This document shows, one piece after another, positions 35,073 to 44,891 of a DNA stretch of 64,000 bases. Source of the DNA: CAG-873 sp910578365 (lineage in GTDB: Bacteria > Bacteroidota > Bacteroidia > Bacteroidales > Muribaculaceae); contig OX620685.1 in the NCBI GenBank assembly GCA_951635545.1, forward strand, positions 682,001-746,000, in the 5' to 3' direction. Numbering within the stretch: position 1 is the first letter of the stretch; each line of letters starts with the position of its first letter. Under the pieces are notes generated by a model, which saw nothing but the letters and a program-made list of their open reading frames with translations, did no database searches and had not been told where the DNA came from. A program made the translations under genes and the position numbers.

Positions 35073-36140
35073 ATGAATGATTTAAATAAAATTACACCGA
35101 TGGAGTTTGACTCTATCGTCCCGGTCGATGACCTATGCATGGCGGCCGGACTGGTCTGCATCTCACAAAGGAAAAATCTCAGACATTATGACCTTGGCAA
35201 CGGCAAGGAACTTACTGTCAACAATGCCCGAAATGAGTGGGCTATGAAAAATCATGACTGTTACGGCAGCGCGTCTCAACTGGCAGTTAAACTCGGACTT
35301 GCAGACAATAGCGACTTTTCAAAAGCTTTCGCCGAGGTCGAAAAACTTTATACCGAGCGTGAGACCACTTCTGCGACTTTCGGCTATACCGCAGTCAGCC
35401 GACCTGTCTGGGATTTCACGGATACCTGCCACCCCAAAGACCGTGAACTCGGCAGGATGATGACCCGCTATGGCCTCTCAATGGAGACTGTGAAACTCTA
35501 TACTCTTGAAGGTTCTCTGCCTCAGGTCAAAGGAGGCAAGCGTGAACGTGTCCTGGCAATGCCTGTGGGTGAAGGAGCGGACTGTTTCATGGCTTTCAAT
35601 GGCAAGATATTCCGGCAGATTGGTGAAGGGGGCATTAGCACTGTGGGGCAACGCCGAAAGGACCAAATCTGCATGGTGTATGAAAATCCGCTCGATTTCC
35701 TGACACTTATGGAATCCGCCACGCGCAATGGAGTTTATCCCCTTATGACGCGACGTTATCATATCATTATCAACGGCAAGCGCGGACTTGCCGAAGCTTG
35801 TGAATACTTGAAGGCAAATCCCGACTTCCTTGAAGTGCGCTGCTTCATGCCGGAAAACGAATTTGGCATAAAGGCTTTTACAGCCATCAACGATGCCGTA
35901 AAAGGGACGGCAATTGACCGCACGGACATGTATCGTGGGTTCGGTTCTCTCTTCGCAAAACATCTTCCGAAGGTTCCGGAAACATACCGAAAATGGAAGT
36001 CCATGCGAATCGAAGTTGAAGAGAAGGAGACTCGCAATGTCAGACAAAAGCAGCCTAAGCCGAAGCTCGACATCACACCTCTTTTGGGCGGCGAAAAGAA
36101 GGCGGTTATCGACCGGGAGACGGGAGGGCTCAAGCTATGA
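35073..36140 (+). CDS. Toprim-like primase protein, element 2
   Basis: 355 residues. The N-terminal part (FDSIVPVDDLCMAAGLVCIS; SASQLAVKLGL) resembles the DUF3991-type domain of mobile-element primases, and the central part has a toprim-like stretch (CMVYENPLDFLTLME). The C-terminal tail is basic. It lies between the VapE helicase and the relaxase and probably primes replication or transferred DNA. Element 3 lacks this gene. Confidence 0.65.
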   Translation: MNDLNKITPMEFDSIVPVDDLCMAAGLVCISQRKNLRHYDLGNGKELTVNNARNEWAMKNHDCYGSASQLAVKLGLADNSDFSKAFAEVEKLYTERETTSATFGYTAVSRPVWDFTDTCHPKDRELGRMMTRYGLSMETVKLYTLEGSLPQVKGGKRERVLAMPVGEGADCFMAFNGKIFRQIGEGGISTVGQRRKDQICMVYENPLDFLTLMESATRNGVYPLMTRRYHIIINGKRGLAEACEYLKANPDFLEVRCFMPENEFGIKAFTAINDAVKGTAIDRTDMYRGFGSLFAKHLPKVPETYRKWKSMRIEVEEKETRNVRQKQPKPKLDITPLLGGEKKAVIDRETGGLKL

Positions 36141-36181
36141 GGTGTGAAAATGTCCCCGGAATTAGAGTGGCTCTGCAAGAT

Positions 36182-36249
36182 GTGTTTTTGTCAGACACTC
36201 CGCTGTCGCTCCGGCCCGAAAAAACACCCTTGCAAAGGGAAACCCCTCG
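36182..36249 (+). other. Candidate origin of transfer, element 2
   Basis: The 175-bp gap before the relaxase holds GTGTTTTT (36182-36189) paired with AAAAACAC (36220-36227), then CCCTT-gca-AAGGG (36227-36239) and the motif GAAACCCCTCG (36239-36249). The last is identical to 2080-2090 in element 1. Confidence 0.5.
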
Positions 36250-36315
36250 ACCCGATTTGTCCGACAGACGATATGTGAAACCTGCGGCTTCAGTCCGCGC
36301 AAACTTTGCACTGAA

Positions 36316-37335
36316 ATGAACGCGAGAGTTGGAAAATCGTCCGACATTTCCCACAGCCTGGGCTATGCGCAGAACCGAGACAAGGACGGTGGGATTCTGC
36401 TTGCCAACTTCACCGATATTGCTGCCACGCCGGAGGTACAGGCCCGCGACTGGATGGCAACCGCAAACGATTACAAGACCCGGTGCTATACGATAATCAT
36501 TTCATTCACTCCGACCGAGACTGCTATGCTACGCTCGATGCCGGACAATGGTCGGGACAAGATCAGAACCATTATCCGGGACTTTCTTGATGAATTGTCG
36601 GAACGAGGCAATGACGTGACAGAGTGTCCATACATCGTGGCGCGCCATGACAATACCGACAACGAGCACTATCATATCGTTATCCGCACAACCGACATTA
36701 ACGGTAAGCGGTTTTGCGACAAGTTCATCAACAAGAACGCCAACCGCGCTGCTGCTTGTATCGCCATGAAGTACGGACTGGAGGCACCGCCGAAAGCTGT
36801 CGAGCGCGAGACTGCTCATCAGGAGGCTGAAGGTCAACGACGCAAGGAGAAAGCCAAGCGTCAGCATAAGCCGTCAGCATCGCAGTCGGAAATTGATGAG
36901 AAGATGCGCCGTAAGCGTGCTGCCGAGGAGGCCGCAAAGCTAAAGTCTATGCTCAAATATGTCATCGAGAAAGCTGCTAAAAAGACAGATTCGACTGAAG
37001 CCTTTATTGCCGCACTTGCGGAAGAAGGCATAACACTGACCCGTGATGAGAAGAAAGGTATCTGTGCTGTGATGACAGACCCCGGGGGGAAAGTCAGGAA
37101 ATATTCTCTTGCCAAAGACTTGGGTGTCGACATGACCCTTATTCCGAATCTTTCAATTCAGGATAAGCCGGTTGTCAAAACGCAGCATTCTTCTCCCTAT
37201 AAGCCCTTGCATCATGCGCAGCTCAATGTCGATGGCAGTGGCAGTTCACGCAACGCCGAACATGAGATAAACGACGGACGCAATTCCGATGATTCTGACG
37301 AGGAATGGAAACGCCGAAACGGATATAAACTGTAA
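36316..37335 (+). CDS. Relaxase/mobilization nuclease, element 2
   Basis: 339 residues. VARHDNTDNEHYHIVIRT is the three-His metal site of MobA-type relaxases. The N-terminus is short before the conserved YTIIISFTP segment. The region after residue 160 is highly charged and helical. Here the relaxase precedes mobC, while in elements 1 and 3 it follows it, so this mobilization module has a different origin from the other two. Confidence 0.87.
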   Translation: MNARVGKSSDISHSLGYAQNRDKDGGILLANFTDIAATPEVQARDWMATANDYKTRCYTIIISFTPTETAMLRSMPDNGRDKIRTIIRDFLDELSERGNDVTECPYIVARHDNTDNEHYHIVIRTTDINGKRFCDKFINKNANRAAACIAMKYGLEAPPKAVERETAHQEAEGQRRKEKAKRQHKPSASQSEIDEKMRRKRAAEEAAKLKSMLKYVIEKAAKKTDSTEAFIAALAEEGITLTRDEKKGICAVMTDPGGKVRKYSLAKDLGVDMTLIPNLSIQDKPVVKTQHSSPYKPLHHAQLNVDGSGSSRNAEHEINDGRNSDDSDEEWKRRNGYKL

Positions 37336-37347
37336 AAACTGAAAACT

Positions 37348-37722
37348 ATGAAGAAGAAACCATCCGTCCTGCGAAACAGCAGGCGAAAACCGGACAATCC
37401 GGAAGAAAATTTGACGGGGCGCATCACGTTCCGTCTCACCTTCGCTGAAAAGAATCAGCTTGTCCTGAAAGCGAAAGAGCGTGGCATCAACCTCAGTCTT
37501 CTCTGCCGACTTATAGTCATGCGGCGCAGAATCCCCGACCGTTCGTCTCAGACGCTTCAATGGTTCCGCGACCTTGTTGGCATGAAGAACAATCTAAACC
37601 AGATTGCACACCACCTCAACACTACAAAAGAGTCTGACCGATGGGCTATTGAGGCTATACGCTTCATAGCCTCGGAGATTGACAAAGCAAAAACCACCTT
37701 AACCGAAAGCAGCCATGAGTAA
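37348..37722 (+). CDS. mobC: MobC relaxosome protein, element 2
   Basis: 124 residues: ITFRLTFAEKNQLVLKAKER (ribbon-helix-helix) and the MobC signature LVGMKNNLNQIAHHLN. It binds oriT and helps the relaxase. It starts 12 bases after the relaxase stop and overlaps the membrane protein gene by 8 bases. Confidence 0.87.
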   Translation: MKKKPSVLRNSRRKPDNPEENLTGRITFRLTFAEKNQLVLKAKERGINLSLLCRLIVMRRRIPDRSSQTLQWFRDLVGMKNNLNQIAHHLNTTKESDRWAIEAIRFIASEIDKAKTTLTESSHE

Positions 37723-38398
37723 TCCATTTGAAAACGTTCCATCTTCGGCAGATGTGCCCGACACTATCGACAAGAAAACCGTCTCGACATTGTCAGTCAT
37801 TGCCGACCGCTTCGAGAAAGCAGTATCAAGAAACGAGGCGATTGTCAAGAACGAGGAGGAGCTTGCAGGAGTGATATTCGACCTGCTCCTCGATGATGAC
37901 GGTTCAGTCAAGGACTTCGGTCATGCAGCTGAGATACGGGGTCTGATTGACGAAGCCTGGAAGCAACAGGAGCGAGGCATAGCCAACCTTGGCGAGATAA
38001 TCAGATCCATACCCACAAGCGTCAGGGCAGAACTTGGCGAGGAAGACCGGAAGCTGCTCGATTCCAATTTCAGGAGCTGGAAAGACGTGTTCCGGCTCTA
38101 CCTCCCTTCCTTCGGCATCGTTGGGGCGATAGTCGGTATAATACTGACCGGAAGTATAATGCTCTCAAATTCTGCCTCTGACGCCAAGCGGGAATACGAA
38201 CAGCGCATAAGTCAGCTCGAAAGGTGGTACGAAGACAATGCCGACGCCGTAGCTTTCGGGCAGTTCTACCGCGAGAACTACCCCAAGCAATACCGCCAAT
38301 GGCACACTGGCCAGTGGCAGCACGACATCGCCTACCGCGACTCCCTCCGTCGCGCCCACTCCCTCGACCGCCTCCGCCGCCTCTACCAATCCGAATAG
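37715..38398 (+). CDS. Mobilization-module membrane protein, element 2
   Basis: 227 residues. A soluble N-terminal two-thirds is followed by one membrane span (LPSFGIVGAIVGIILTGSIM, about 129-148) and a charged, Tyr- and Arg-rich C-terminus. It is the positional equivalent of 3473 and 59929. It ends the backbone; leader B begins 92 bases later. A role in anchoring transfer proteins is inferred. Confidence 0.6.
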   Translation: MSNPFENVPSSADVPDTIDKKTVSTLSVIADRFEKAVSRNEAIVKNEEELAGVIFDLLLDDDGSVKDFGHAAEIRGLIDEAWKQQERGIANLGEIIRSIPTSVRAELGEEDRKLLDSNFRSWKDVFRLYLPSFGIVGAIVGIILTGSIMLSNSASDAKREYEQRISQLERWYEDNADAVAFGQFYRENYPKQYRQWHTGQWQHDIAYRDSLRRAHSLDRLRRLYQSE

Positions 38399-38490
38399 TA
38401 ATGGTCATAACGGTTTTCGTCTACACGTATTCACAAGAATACGTAGTTTATTACAACAATCGGCTGTGTTTTACGACATAACCGATTGCT

Positions 38491-38661
38491 GTCTCGAAAA
38501 TTATTTGTAATTTTGCATACTAAGCAATAATATGTGAAATGACCAAGATTATCACGACATAACGGCGAAAGCCGTAAATAACATTGGAAGCTCCAACGTA
38601 GTCGCTTAAAGGCTTTGGTCAGCCTCGCATAGCTGCGCTGGAGTTTCCGCTTTTTGAGAAG
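38491..38661 (+). ncRNA. Conserved restriction-system leader, copy B
   Basis: It starts with GTCTCGAAAA and promoter TTG-N19-TAATTTTG (38508-38515). A GNRA hairpin CGGC-GAAA-GCCG spans 38563-38574. The main stem is GCTCCAACGTAG (38590-38601) with CTGCGCTGGAGT (38633-38644), enclosing TAGTCGCTTAAAGGC and an inner AGGC/GCCT hairpin. An alternative short hairpin, TTGGA-agc-TCCAA, uses the same middle strand. It is nearly identical in its centre to copy C and ends 17 bases before the hsdM ATG. Confidence 0.75.
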
Positions 38662-40554
38662 ATGGCCGTTAATAACAATATAAAGAAATTGGAAGCTGAC
38701 CTTTGGGCTTCGGCAGATTACTTGCGCTCAAATGCCAATCTCAATGCTAACGAATACTGTATGCCGGTGCTCGGCTTGCTGTTTCTTAAATACGCTTTTA
38801 TCCGATTTAAGAAAGTCGAGGCTGAAATTCTGAAAAATCGTCCGACTCGCGGCGGGCGTATTATGCCTGTCGAGGCTGCCGACTTCAAAGCAAAGAGTGC
38901 AATTTTTCTTCCGAGAGAAGCGCAATATGATTTCCTGCTTAATCTTCCCGAAAACCCCGTCAATGCCGGAGTGAAGAACGCTGAGGGCGAAACTCTCAAT
39001 TCGTTAGGTGATATTGTCAACAATGCAATGCGTCTGATTGAAGAAAACACCAATCAACTTAACGGTGTTTTGCCTCGCACATATCATATTTTTTCAAATG
39101 AAGTTCTCAACGGACTTCTTCGCATTTTCAACAACGACCTGCTCGCTGAAGTCGGCGGGGATGTCATAGGCCGCATATATGAGTATTTCCTCGGCAAGTT
39201 CTCAAAAAATATAGCTGACGGCGATGGCGTATTCTTTACGCCTAAATCGCTCGTTCAGATGATAGTTAACATCATCGAGCCTCAACATGGCGTTGTGCTC
39301 GACCCGGCTTGCGGTTCGGGTGGCATGTTCGTGCAGTCGGGCGACTTCGTTAACCTACTCGGTTTGAACGCCAACAGTGCACTTACATTTTACGGCCAGG
39401 AAAAGGTGGATTACAACGCCAAGCTCTGCCTTATGAACATGGCGGTTCATGGACTCAACGCCCAGATCAAAAGTGGCGATGAAGCCAACACCTTTGCACG
39501 CGACGCGCACAACCTTGAAGGTATGTGCGACTACGTTATGGCAAATCCACCTTTCAACGTTAAGAAAGTGAAGAAAGCCACCGTCACTAATTCAGGGCGG
39601 CTTCCTTTCGGGCTTCCGAGCGTCAACGATGCAGAAGAAATAAGCAACGCAAACTACCTTTGGATTCAATATTTTTACGCCTATCTTAACGAGCAAGGAC
39701 GAGCCGGATTCGTAATGGCTTCCTCCGCTACCGACTCGCAGCACCGCGAAAGCGAGATTCGCGAGGAACTGGTTAAGACAGGCGATGTCGATGTGATGAT
39801 TTCCGTTGGCAACAATTTCTTCTACACACTATCTTTGCCGTGTACTCTTTGGTTCTTTGACAAAGCGAAACCTGCAGAACGGAAAAATCAAATTCTGTTT
39901 ATTGACGCCCGTAACTACTACACGGTCGTAGATCGCACACTTAACGAATGGAACGATTGGCAAATTAGAAATTTGAACGCAATCGTTTGGTTGTACCGTG
40001 GTGAAACAGACCGATACAAAGCACTTATACGTCAATACTATTCATGGCTCGCGAATTTCGTTGAAGCACATGATAATGAATGGCTGCACCCAGACACAGT
40101 AAGTCCTATTACAATCCGTGAGGGTCTTGACTGCTCTCTCGTACATTTTAAGAAGCACCAAAAAAGCTTAGAAGCGCAGTATAAAGCCACAACAAAGCGA
40201 GCTGAAAAAGCTGAGATAAAAAAACTCATTGACGATAACGCCAATATTGTTGCCGAATTTGCAGAAGCTCTCGATGTCGCCAATCAGTTTGTTTGGCTAT
40301 CTGAAAAATTCGGCGAAGACGGCAATTATAAAGATATTGCAGGTCTTTGTAAGATTGCAACGTCAGATGTTATTGAAGCTAAAAATTTCTCACTCACGCC
40401 CGGTGCCTATGTAGGCGTAGCCGAGCAAGAACATGATGGTGTGGATTTCACTCAACGTATGATTGAAATTCATAAAGAACTATCTGAATTACAAAAAGAG
40501 TCTGTATCTCTTTTTGCTCAAATACAAGCTAATCAATCCAAGCTATGGAAATGA
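38662..40554 (+). CDS. hsdM: Type I restriction-modification methyltransferase subunit
   Basis: 630 residues. The N-terminal HsdM helical domain is followed by SAM-binding motif LDPACGSGGMF (about 213-223) and the N6-adenine motif NPPF (about 295). With HsdS it methylates adenine at a bipartite site; with HsdR it forms the restriction complex. It directly follows leader B and overlaps hsdS by 10 bases. Intact. Confidence 0.95.
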   Translation: MAVNNNIKKLEADLWASADYLRSNANLNANEYCMPVLGLLFLKYAFIRFKKVEAEILKNRPTRGGRIMPVEAADFKAKSAIFLPREAQYDFLLNLPENPVNAGVKNAEGETLNSLGDIVNNAMRLIEENTNQLNGVLPRTYHIFSNEVLNGLLRIFNNDLLAEVGGDVIGRIYEYFLGKFSKNIADGDGVFFTPKSLVQMIVNIIEPQHGVVLDPACGSGGMFVQSGDFVNLLGLNANSALTFYGQEKVDYNAKLCLMNMAVHGLNAQIKSGDEANTFARDAHNLEGMCDYVMANPPFNVKKVKKATVTNSGRLPFGLPSVNDAEEISNANYLWIQYFYAYLNEQGRAGFVMASSATDSQHRESEIREELVKTGDVDVMISVGNNFFYTLSLPCTLWFFDKAKPAERKNQILFIDARNYYTVVDRTLNEWNDWQIRNLNAIVWLYRGETDRYKALIRQYYSWLANFVEAHDNEWLHPDTVSPITIREGLDCSLVHFKKHQKSLEAQYKATTKRAEKAEIKKLIDDNANIVAEFAEALDVANQFVWLSEKFGEDGNYKDIAGLCKIATSDVIEAKNFSLTPGAYVGVAEQEHDGVDFTQRMIEIHKELSELQKESVSLFAQIQANQSKLWK

Positions 40555-41693
40555 AGACTGTTCATATAGGCGACTTAGGCGAAATAATTACCGGGAGCAC
40601 TCCTTCAAAGAAGAATCCCGATAATTATGGCGACTTTGCGCTTTGGATTAAGCCGACCGATATGGACGAGAACAATAAATATACTCGCGAAACCGAGGAA
40701 ATGTTCTCTGAACGTTCAGCAGAAGCCTGCCGTTCTCGTCTCATTCCAAAGGATTCTATACTCGTCCCTTGCATCGGAACTGTTGGCACAAAACTTACTA
40801 TGTCGCCGATTGATTGCTTCACCAATCAATCAGTAAATGCGATCGTGCCAAATGAAGATTATGATAATCACTATGTGTATTATCTTATCCGCAACTTTTT
40901 ACCCGCTTTAAAAGGATATAATAAAGGTACAGCTTCCGGTCGAGAGTATATCGCTAAAAGTGCGTTTGAGAACATCGAAATTTGTGTCCATGAAGATTTA
41001 GCGATACAGCACAAAATAGGAAAGATTCTTTCGACATACGATGATTTGATTGAAAATTGTAGGAAGCAGATTGCTTTGCTTGAAGAAGTCGCTCGACGTC
41101 TTTATCACGAGTGGTTTGTTGATTTCCGTTTTCCTGGTTACGAAACTGCCACATTTAATGAAGATGGTTTACCATATGACTGGCATACCTCAAATGTGAA
41201 TGAAATGCTTACATTTCATAGAGGATATGACTTAACAAAAAAACAATTTGTTGATGGTATCTATCCTATCGTGGGATCCTCTTCTATTATAGGATATCAC
41301 AATCATTACAAAATAAATGGCCCCGGAATAGTAACAGGTCGTTCAGGAAGTTTAGGAACTATACAATTTATATTTGACAACTTTTGGCCTCATAACACAT
41401 CTTTGTATCTAAGTAACACTAAGGGACATAGTATTTATTTTCTGCATCAAATGCTTATCCTTTTGGATTTATCTACATTGAACAATGGAGGAGCGATACC
41501 TACTCTCAATAGAAATACATTATCCAACATTGCAGTTATAAAACCATCACATATTGTGGAGATGCAATTTCACGAACGTGTGTCACCATATTATATACTT
41601 CTGAACAATTTAAGGAGACTGGTATCAACCCTAACCGAAGCACGCGACCGCTTGCTTCCTAAACTGATGTCGGGCGAAATAAACGTTGAATAA
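40545..41693 (+). CDS. hsdS: Type I restriction-modification specificity subunit
   Basis: 382 residues with two target-recognition domains, each followed by a conserved helix: LLEEVARRLYHEWFVDFRFP in the middle and LTEARDRLLPKLMSGEINVE at the end. These set the spacing of the two half-sites. The second TRD (about 200-340) is more AT-rich than the first, a sign of recombination in this half. No second hsdS or inverted repeats for phase switching were found nearby. Confidence 0.95.
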   Translation: MEMKTVHIGDLGEIITGSTPSKKNPDNYGDFALWIKPTDMDENNKYTRETEEMFSERSAEACRSRLIPKDSILVPCIGTVGTKLTMSPIDCFTNQSVNAIVPNEDYDNHYVYYLIRNFLPALKGYNKGTASGREYIAKSAFENIEICVHEDLAIQHKIGKILSTYDDLIENCRKQIALLEEVARRLYHEWFVDFRFPGYETATFNEDGLPYDWHTSNVNEMLTFHRGYDLTKKQFVDGIYPIVGSSSIIGYHNHYKINGPGIVTGRSGSLGTIQFIFDNFWPHNTSLYLSNTKGHSIYFLHQMLILLDLSTLNNGGAIPTLNRNTLSNIAVIKPSHIVEMQFHERVSPYYILLNNLRRLVSTLTEARDRLLPKLMSGEINVE

Positions 41694-41695
41694 TT

Positions 41696-44600
41696 ATGGC
41701 TTACGACTATTCCGAAAATATATTGGTGCAGGAAAGTGCCGGTCAGGTACTCGATGAACTCGGTTGGCGTGTAGAGTATGCGTTCAACACCGAAGTTCTC
41801 GGCGAAGACGGCACCTTCGGCAGAAAGAATTATCGAGAGATTCTTTTGACCCGCCACTTCAAAGCGGCTCTAAAGCGACTCAATCCGTGGATTTCACCTC
41901 AGCAGATTAAGGAAGCTGTCGATACTATGACGGCGTTCCTGCCTACGGCATCACTGCTTCAAATCAACGAAGAAAAATACCGCCTCATTCGCGACGGCAT
42001 ACCTGTTACAGATCATTCGCCTGACAGCGAACAAGGCAAACGCACAGCCCGAATGATTGACTTCGAGAAGCCCGAAAGTGCTAAAAATGAATTTCTCGCT
42101 ATAAAGGAACTTAAAATTCATGGCCCACTTTACCGTCGTCGCACCGACATTGTAGGTTTTGTCAATGGTATTCCGTTGCTGTTTGTCGAACTCAAACGCA
42201 GCGACGTAGATGTTAAGGAGGCTTACGACAACAACTACACAGACTATCAGGACACAATCCCACACCTTTTCCATTTCAACGCATTTCTGATGCTGTCGAA
42301 TGGGTTGGAGGCTAAGATAGGCACCCTCGGTAGCGATTACGAGTTTTTCCACGAGTGGAAACGCCTCAAAGAGGAAGACCCCGGAAATGTGGAACTTGAA
42401 ACAATGTTGCGCGGCGTGTGCAACAAGCGAAATTTTATTGACCTGTTGGAGAATTTTATTCTGTACGATCACAGCGATGGCCGCACAGTAAAAATCCTTT
42501 CACGCAATCATCAGTTCCTCGGTGTCAATCAAGCAGTCGAAGTTTATGGCCAACGCAAGCTGCGCGACGGCAAACTCGGTGTGTTCTGGCATACACAAGG
42601 TAGCGGTAAAAGTTATTCGATGCTTTTCTTCGCGCAGAAAATCAACCGTAAATTTGTAGGCTCTCCCACATTCGTAGTTCTTACAGACCGCGAGGAGCTG
42701 AACACTCAGATTTCCGAACTTTTCGCCGCTTGTGGTCTGCTAAGAGGTAAGGCGGAAGATGCAATAGCCACCAGTGGCGAAAACCTTATCAAGCGGCTTC
42801 AGGGCAACCAGGCTTACATCTTCTCGCTTATACACAAGTTCAATAGGCCTGATGCAGAGCCGATATATCCCGACCACGACATTATTTTGATGAGCGATGA
42901 AGCCCACCGCACACAAAACGGTATTTATGCCGACAACATGATGCGCTTGCTTCCTACCGCTCACCGCATAGGTTTCACCGGCACTCCGCTTCTAGCCAAT
43001 GACAATATCACTGAGCGAACATTCGGCGGATATGTGTCGATTTACGACTTCAAGCGAGCCGTAGATGATAAAGCCACCGTACCGCTTTTCTATGAAAACC
43101 GTGGTGAAAAATTGAGGGAGCTGACAAATCCGATTATCAATGAACAGATTATTGATGCCATAGAAGCAGCCGACCTCGACCCGTCACAACAGGAAAAGGT
43201 AGAGCGTGAATTTGCCAAAGAAATTCATGTGCTTACCTCAGAGAAACGCCTACGCATGATAGCTCGCGATTTCGTTGAGCATTATTCTGACCTTTGGACT
43301 TCCGGCAAAGCTATGATGGTTTGCCTAAATAAAGTTACTTGTGTCAGAATGTATAATTACGTTCAGGACTATTGGGTTGAGGCTATCCGTGATCTTGAAA
43401 ATGAAATTGCCCATGCCTCACAGCAGGAAGCTCAGGAGTTGCAACGCAAACTCGATTGGATGCTGCAAACCGAAATGGCGGTTGTCATTTCTCAGGAACA
43501 AAACGAAATTCAAACTTTTGCCAAGTGGGGGCTTGACATTTTACCGCACCGCGAAAAAATGGAAAGGCTTGACCTTGACAAACGATTTAAGAAACGTGAA
43601 AATCCTTTACGAGTAGTATTCGTTTGTGCCATGTGGCTCACTGGCTTCGACGTAAAATCGTTGTCGTGTCTCTTCCTTGATAAGCCTTTAAAAGCACATA
43701 CACTAATGCAGACCATAGCTCGTGCAAACCGTGTATGTGAGGGTAAACCGAACGGTCTGATTATTGATTATATCGGCATTGTCAAAGCATTGCGCGAAGC
43801 CCTTGCCAACTATACGCAGACTCCCGGCGGTGATGGCTCCGAACCGACTACCCCAAAAGAGGAGATATTGCGTATTTTCTACGAAACCATCGCTTCGGCT
43901 ATTGATTTCCTTGCTGGAAAAGGCTTCGCCCTTCAAACCCTTATTGATGCCGGGGGATTCCATAAGCAGGCTTTATTGAAGGATGCCGCAGATATTTTGT
44001 TGGAGTCGCTTGAAACCAAAAAGGCTTTCAGCACTTTTGCAACTACCATAATTCGATTGGGTAAGTTCATGACCCACGAAGATTTGAATGATGAAACTCG
44101 CAAGCAGCGCGATGCAATTGTCGCCATATATCATCAGCTCCAGGCTCGCAGAAAACGTGCAAACATCACCGACCTTTCCGTGCAAATCAACAGAATTGTC
44201 AGTGAATATATAGGTACTAACCCTGATGAGAAACTGACCGGCACCCGTCAGTTCGACATCAGCAAAATAGACTTTGACCTCTTGCAACGTGAATTTGCTA
44301 AAACCAAACATAAGAATACGTTGCTCAAAGATATCGAAGAACTCCTAAAGGAACGTATCGCACAAATGATGGCTGCCAACCCCTCGCGAATAAATTTCTA
44401 CGAAGAGTATCAGCGTATCATCAAGGAATACAATCAGGAGCAAAACCGTGCGTCGATTGAGCAAACCTTTATGGATTTGATGCGACTTTCGCAAAGCCTC
44501 AATACCGAGGAGAAACGATATATCGCTGAGGGCTTCACTACCGACGAAGAACTCTCGCTCTATGACTTGCTTTTCAAAAACGATCTTAGCAAATCCGAGA

Positions 44601-44827
44601 TTGACTCTTTGAAAAAATTCTCTGTTGAACTTTTGGAAACCGTCAAAGCCAAAATCGCAGAACTTCACAACTGGCGCGAAAAAGAAGAACCGCGCAACAT
44701 CATTGATATTCTTATTCGTGATACCCTATGGCAGGGTATGCCTGAGTCATATTCCGACACTCAGCTCAATGAATATCGCCGCCGTGTGTTCGAGTATTTC
44801 TATGAACGCTACCCAATAGTAGCTTAG
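41696..44827 (+). CDS. hsdR: Type I restriction-modification endonuclease/translocase subunit
   Basis: 1043 residues. The N-terminal nuclease has the ELK motif (LFVELKRSDV, about 163-172). Translocase motifs include Walker A THTQ-type TQGSGKSYSM, DEAH box SDEAHRTQ and motif III GFTGTPLL. It cleaves unmodified DNA after ATP-driven translocation. It starts three bases after hsdS. Intact. Confidence 0.95.
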   Translation: MAYDYSENILVQESAGQVLDELGWRVEYAFNTEVLGEDGTFGRKNYREILLTRHFKAALKRLNPWISPQQIKEAVDTMTAFLPTASLLQINEEKYRLIRDGIPVTDHSPDSEQGKRTARMIDFEKPESAKNEFLAIKELKIHGPLYRRRTDIVGFVNGIPLLFVELKRSDVDVKEAYDNNYTDYQDTIPHLFHFNAFLMLSNGLEAKIGTLGSDYEFFHEWKRLKEEDPGNVELETMLRGVCNKRNFIDLLENFILYDHSDGRTVKILSRNHQFLGVNQAVEVYGQRKLRDGKLGVFWHTQGSGKSYSMLFFAQKINRKFVGSPTFVVLTDREELNTQISELFAACGLLRGKAEDAIATSGENLIKRLQGNQAYIFSLIHKFNRPDAEPIYPDHDIILMSDEAHRTQNGIYADNMMRLLPTAHRIGFTGTPLLANDNITERTFGGYVSIYDFKRAVDDKATVPLFYENRGEKLRELTNPIINEQIIDAIEAADLDPSQQEKVEREFAKEIHVLTSEKRLRMIARDFVEHYSDLWTSGKAMMVCLNKVTCVRMYNYVQDYWVEAIRDLENEIAHASQQEAQELQRKLDWMLQTEMAVVISQEQNEIQTFAKWGLDILPHREKMERLDLDKRFKKRENPLRVVFVCAMWLTGFDVKSLSCLFLDKPLKAHTLMQTIARANRVCEGKPNGLIIDYIGIVKALREALANYTQTPGGDGSEPTTPKEEILRIFYETIASAIDFLAGKGFALQTLIDAGGFHKQALLKDAADILLESLETKKAFSTFATTIIRLGKFMTHEDLNDETRKQRDAIVAIYHQLQARRKRANITDLSVQINRIVSEYIGTNPDEKLTGTRQFDISKIDFDLLQREFAKTKHKNTLLKDIEELLKERIAQMMAANPSRINFYEEYQRIIKEYNQEQNRASIEQTFMDLMRLSQSLNTEEKRYIAEGFTTDEELSLYDLLFKNDLSKSEIDSLKKFSVELLETVKAKIAELHNWREKEEPRNIIDILIRDTLWQGMPESYSDTQLNEYRRRVFEYFYERYPIVA

Positions 44828-44891
44828 AACAATTACGACGAGTACAATTGAATGAAAAGGACTAAATAAATGAACGCGCACAAGAGAGATT

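Noticed and set aside
36137..36319. A 60-codon plus-strand frame between the toprim gene and the relaxase
   Set aside because: It overlaps the inverted repeats and conserved motif of the candidate oriT, has an odd composition (Arg/Pro/Thr-rich) and no homologous equivalent in the other elements.
38400..38490. Search for a tRNA or attachment site at the backbone/cargo joint of element 2
   Set aside because: No tRNA-like fold and no copy of the att core were found there.
40545..41693. Phase-variable hsdS shuffling
   Set aside because: Only one hsdS is present, without silent partial copies, inverted repeats or a dedicated recombinase next to it.
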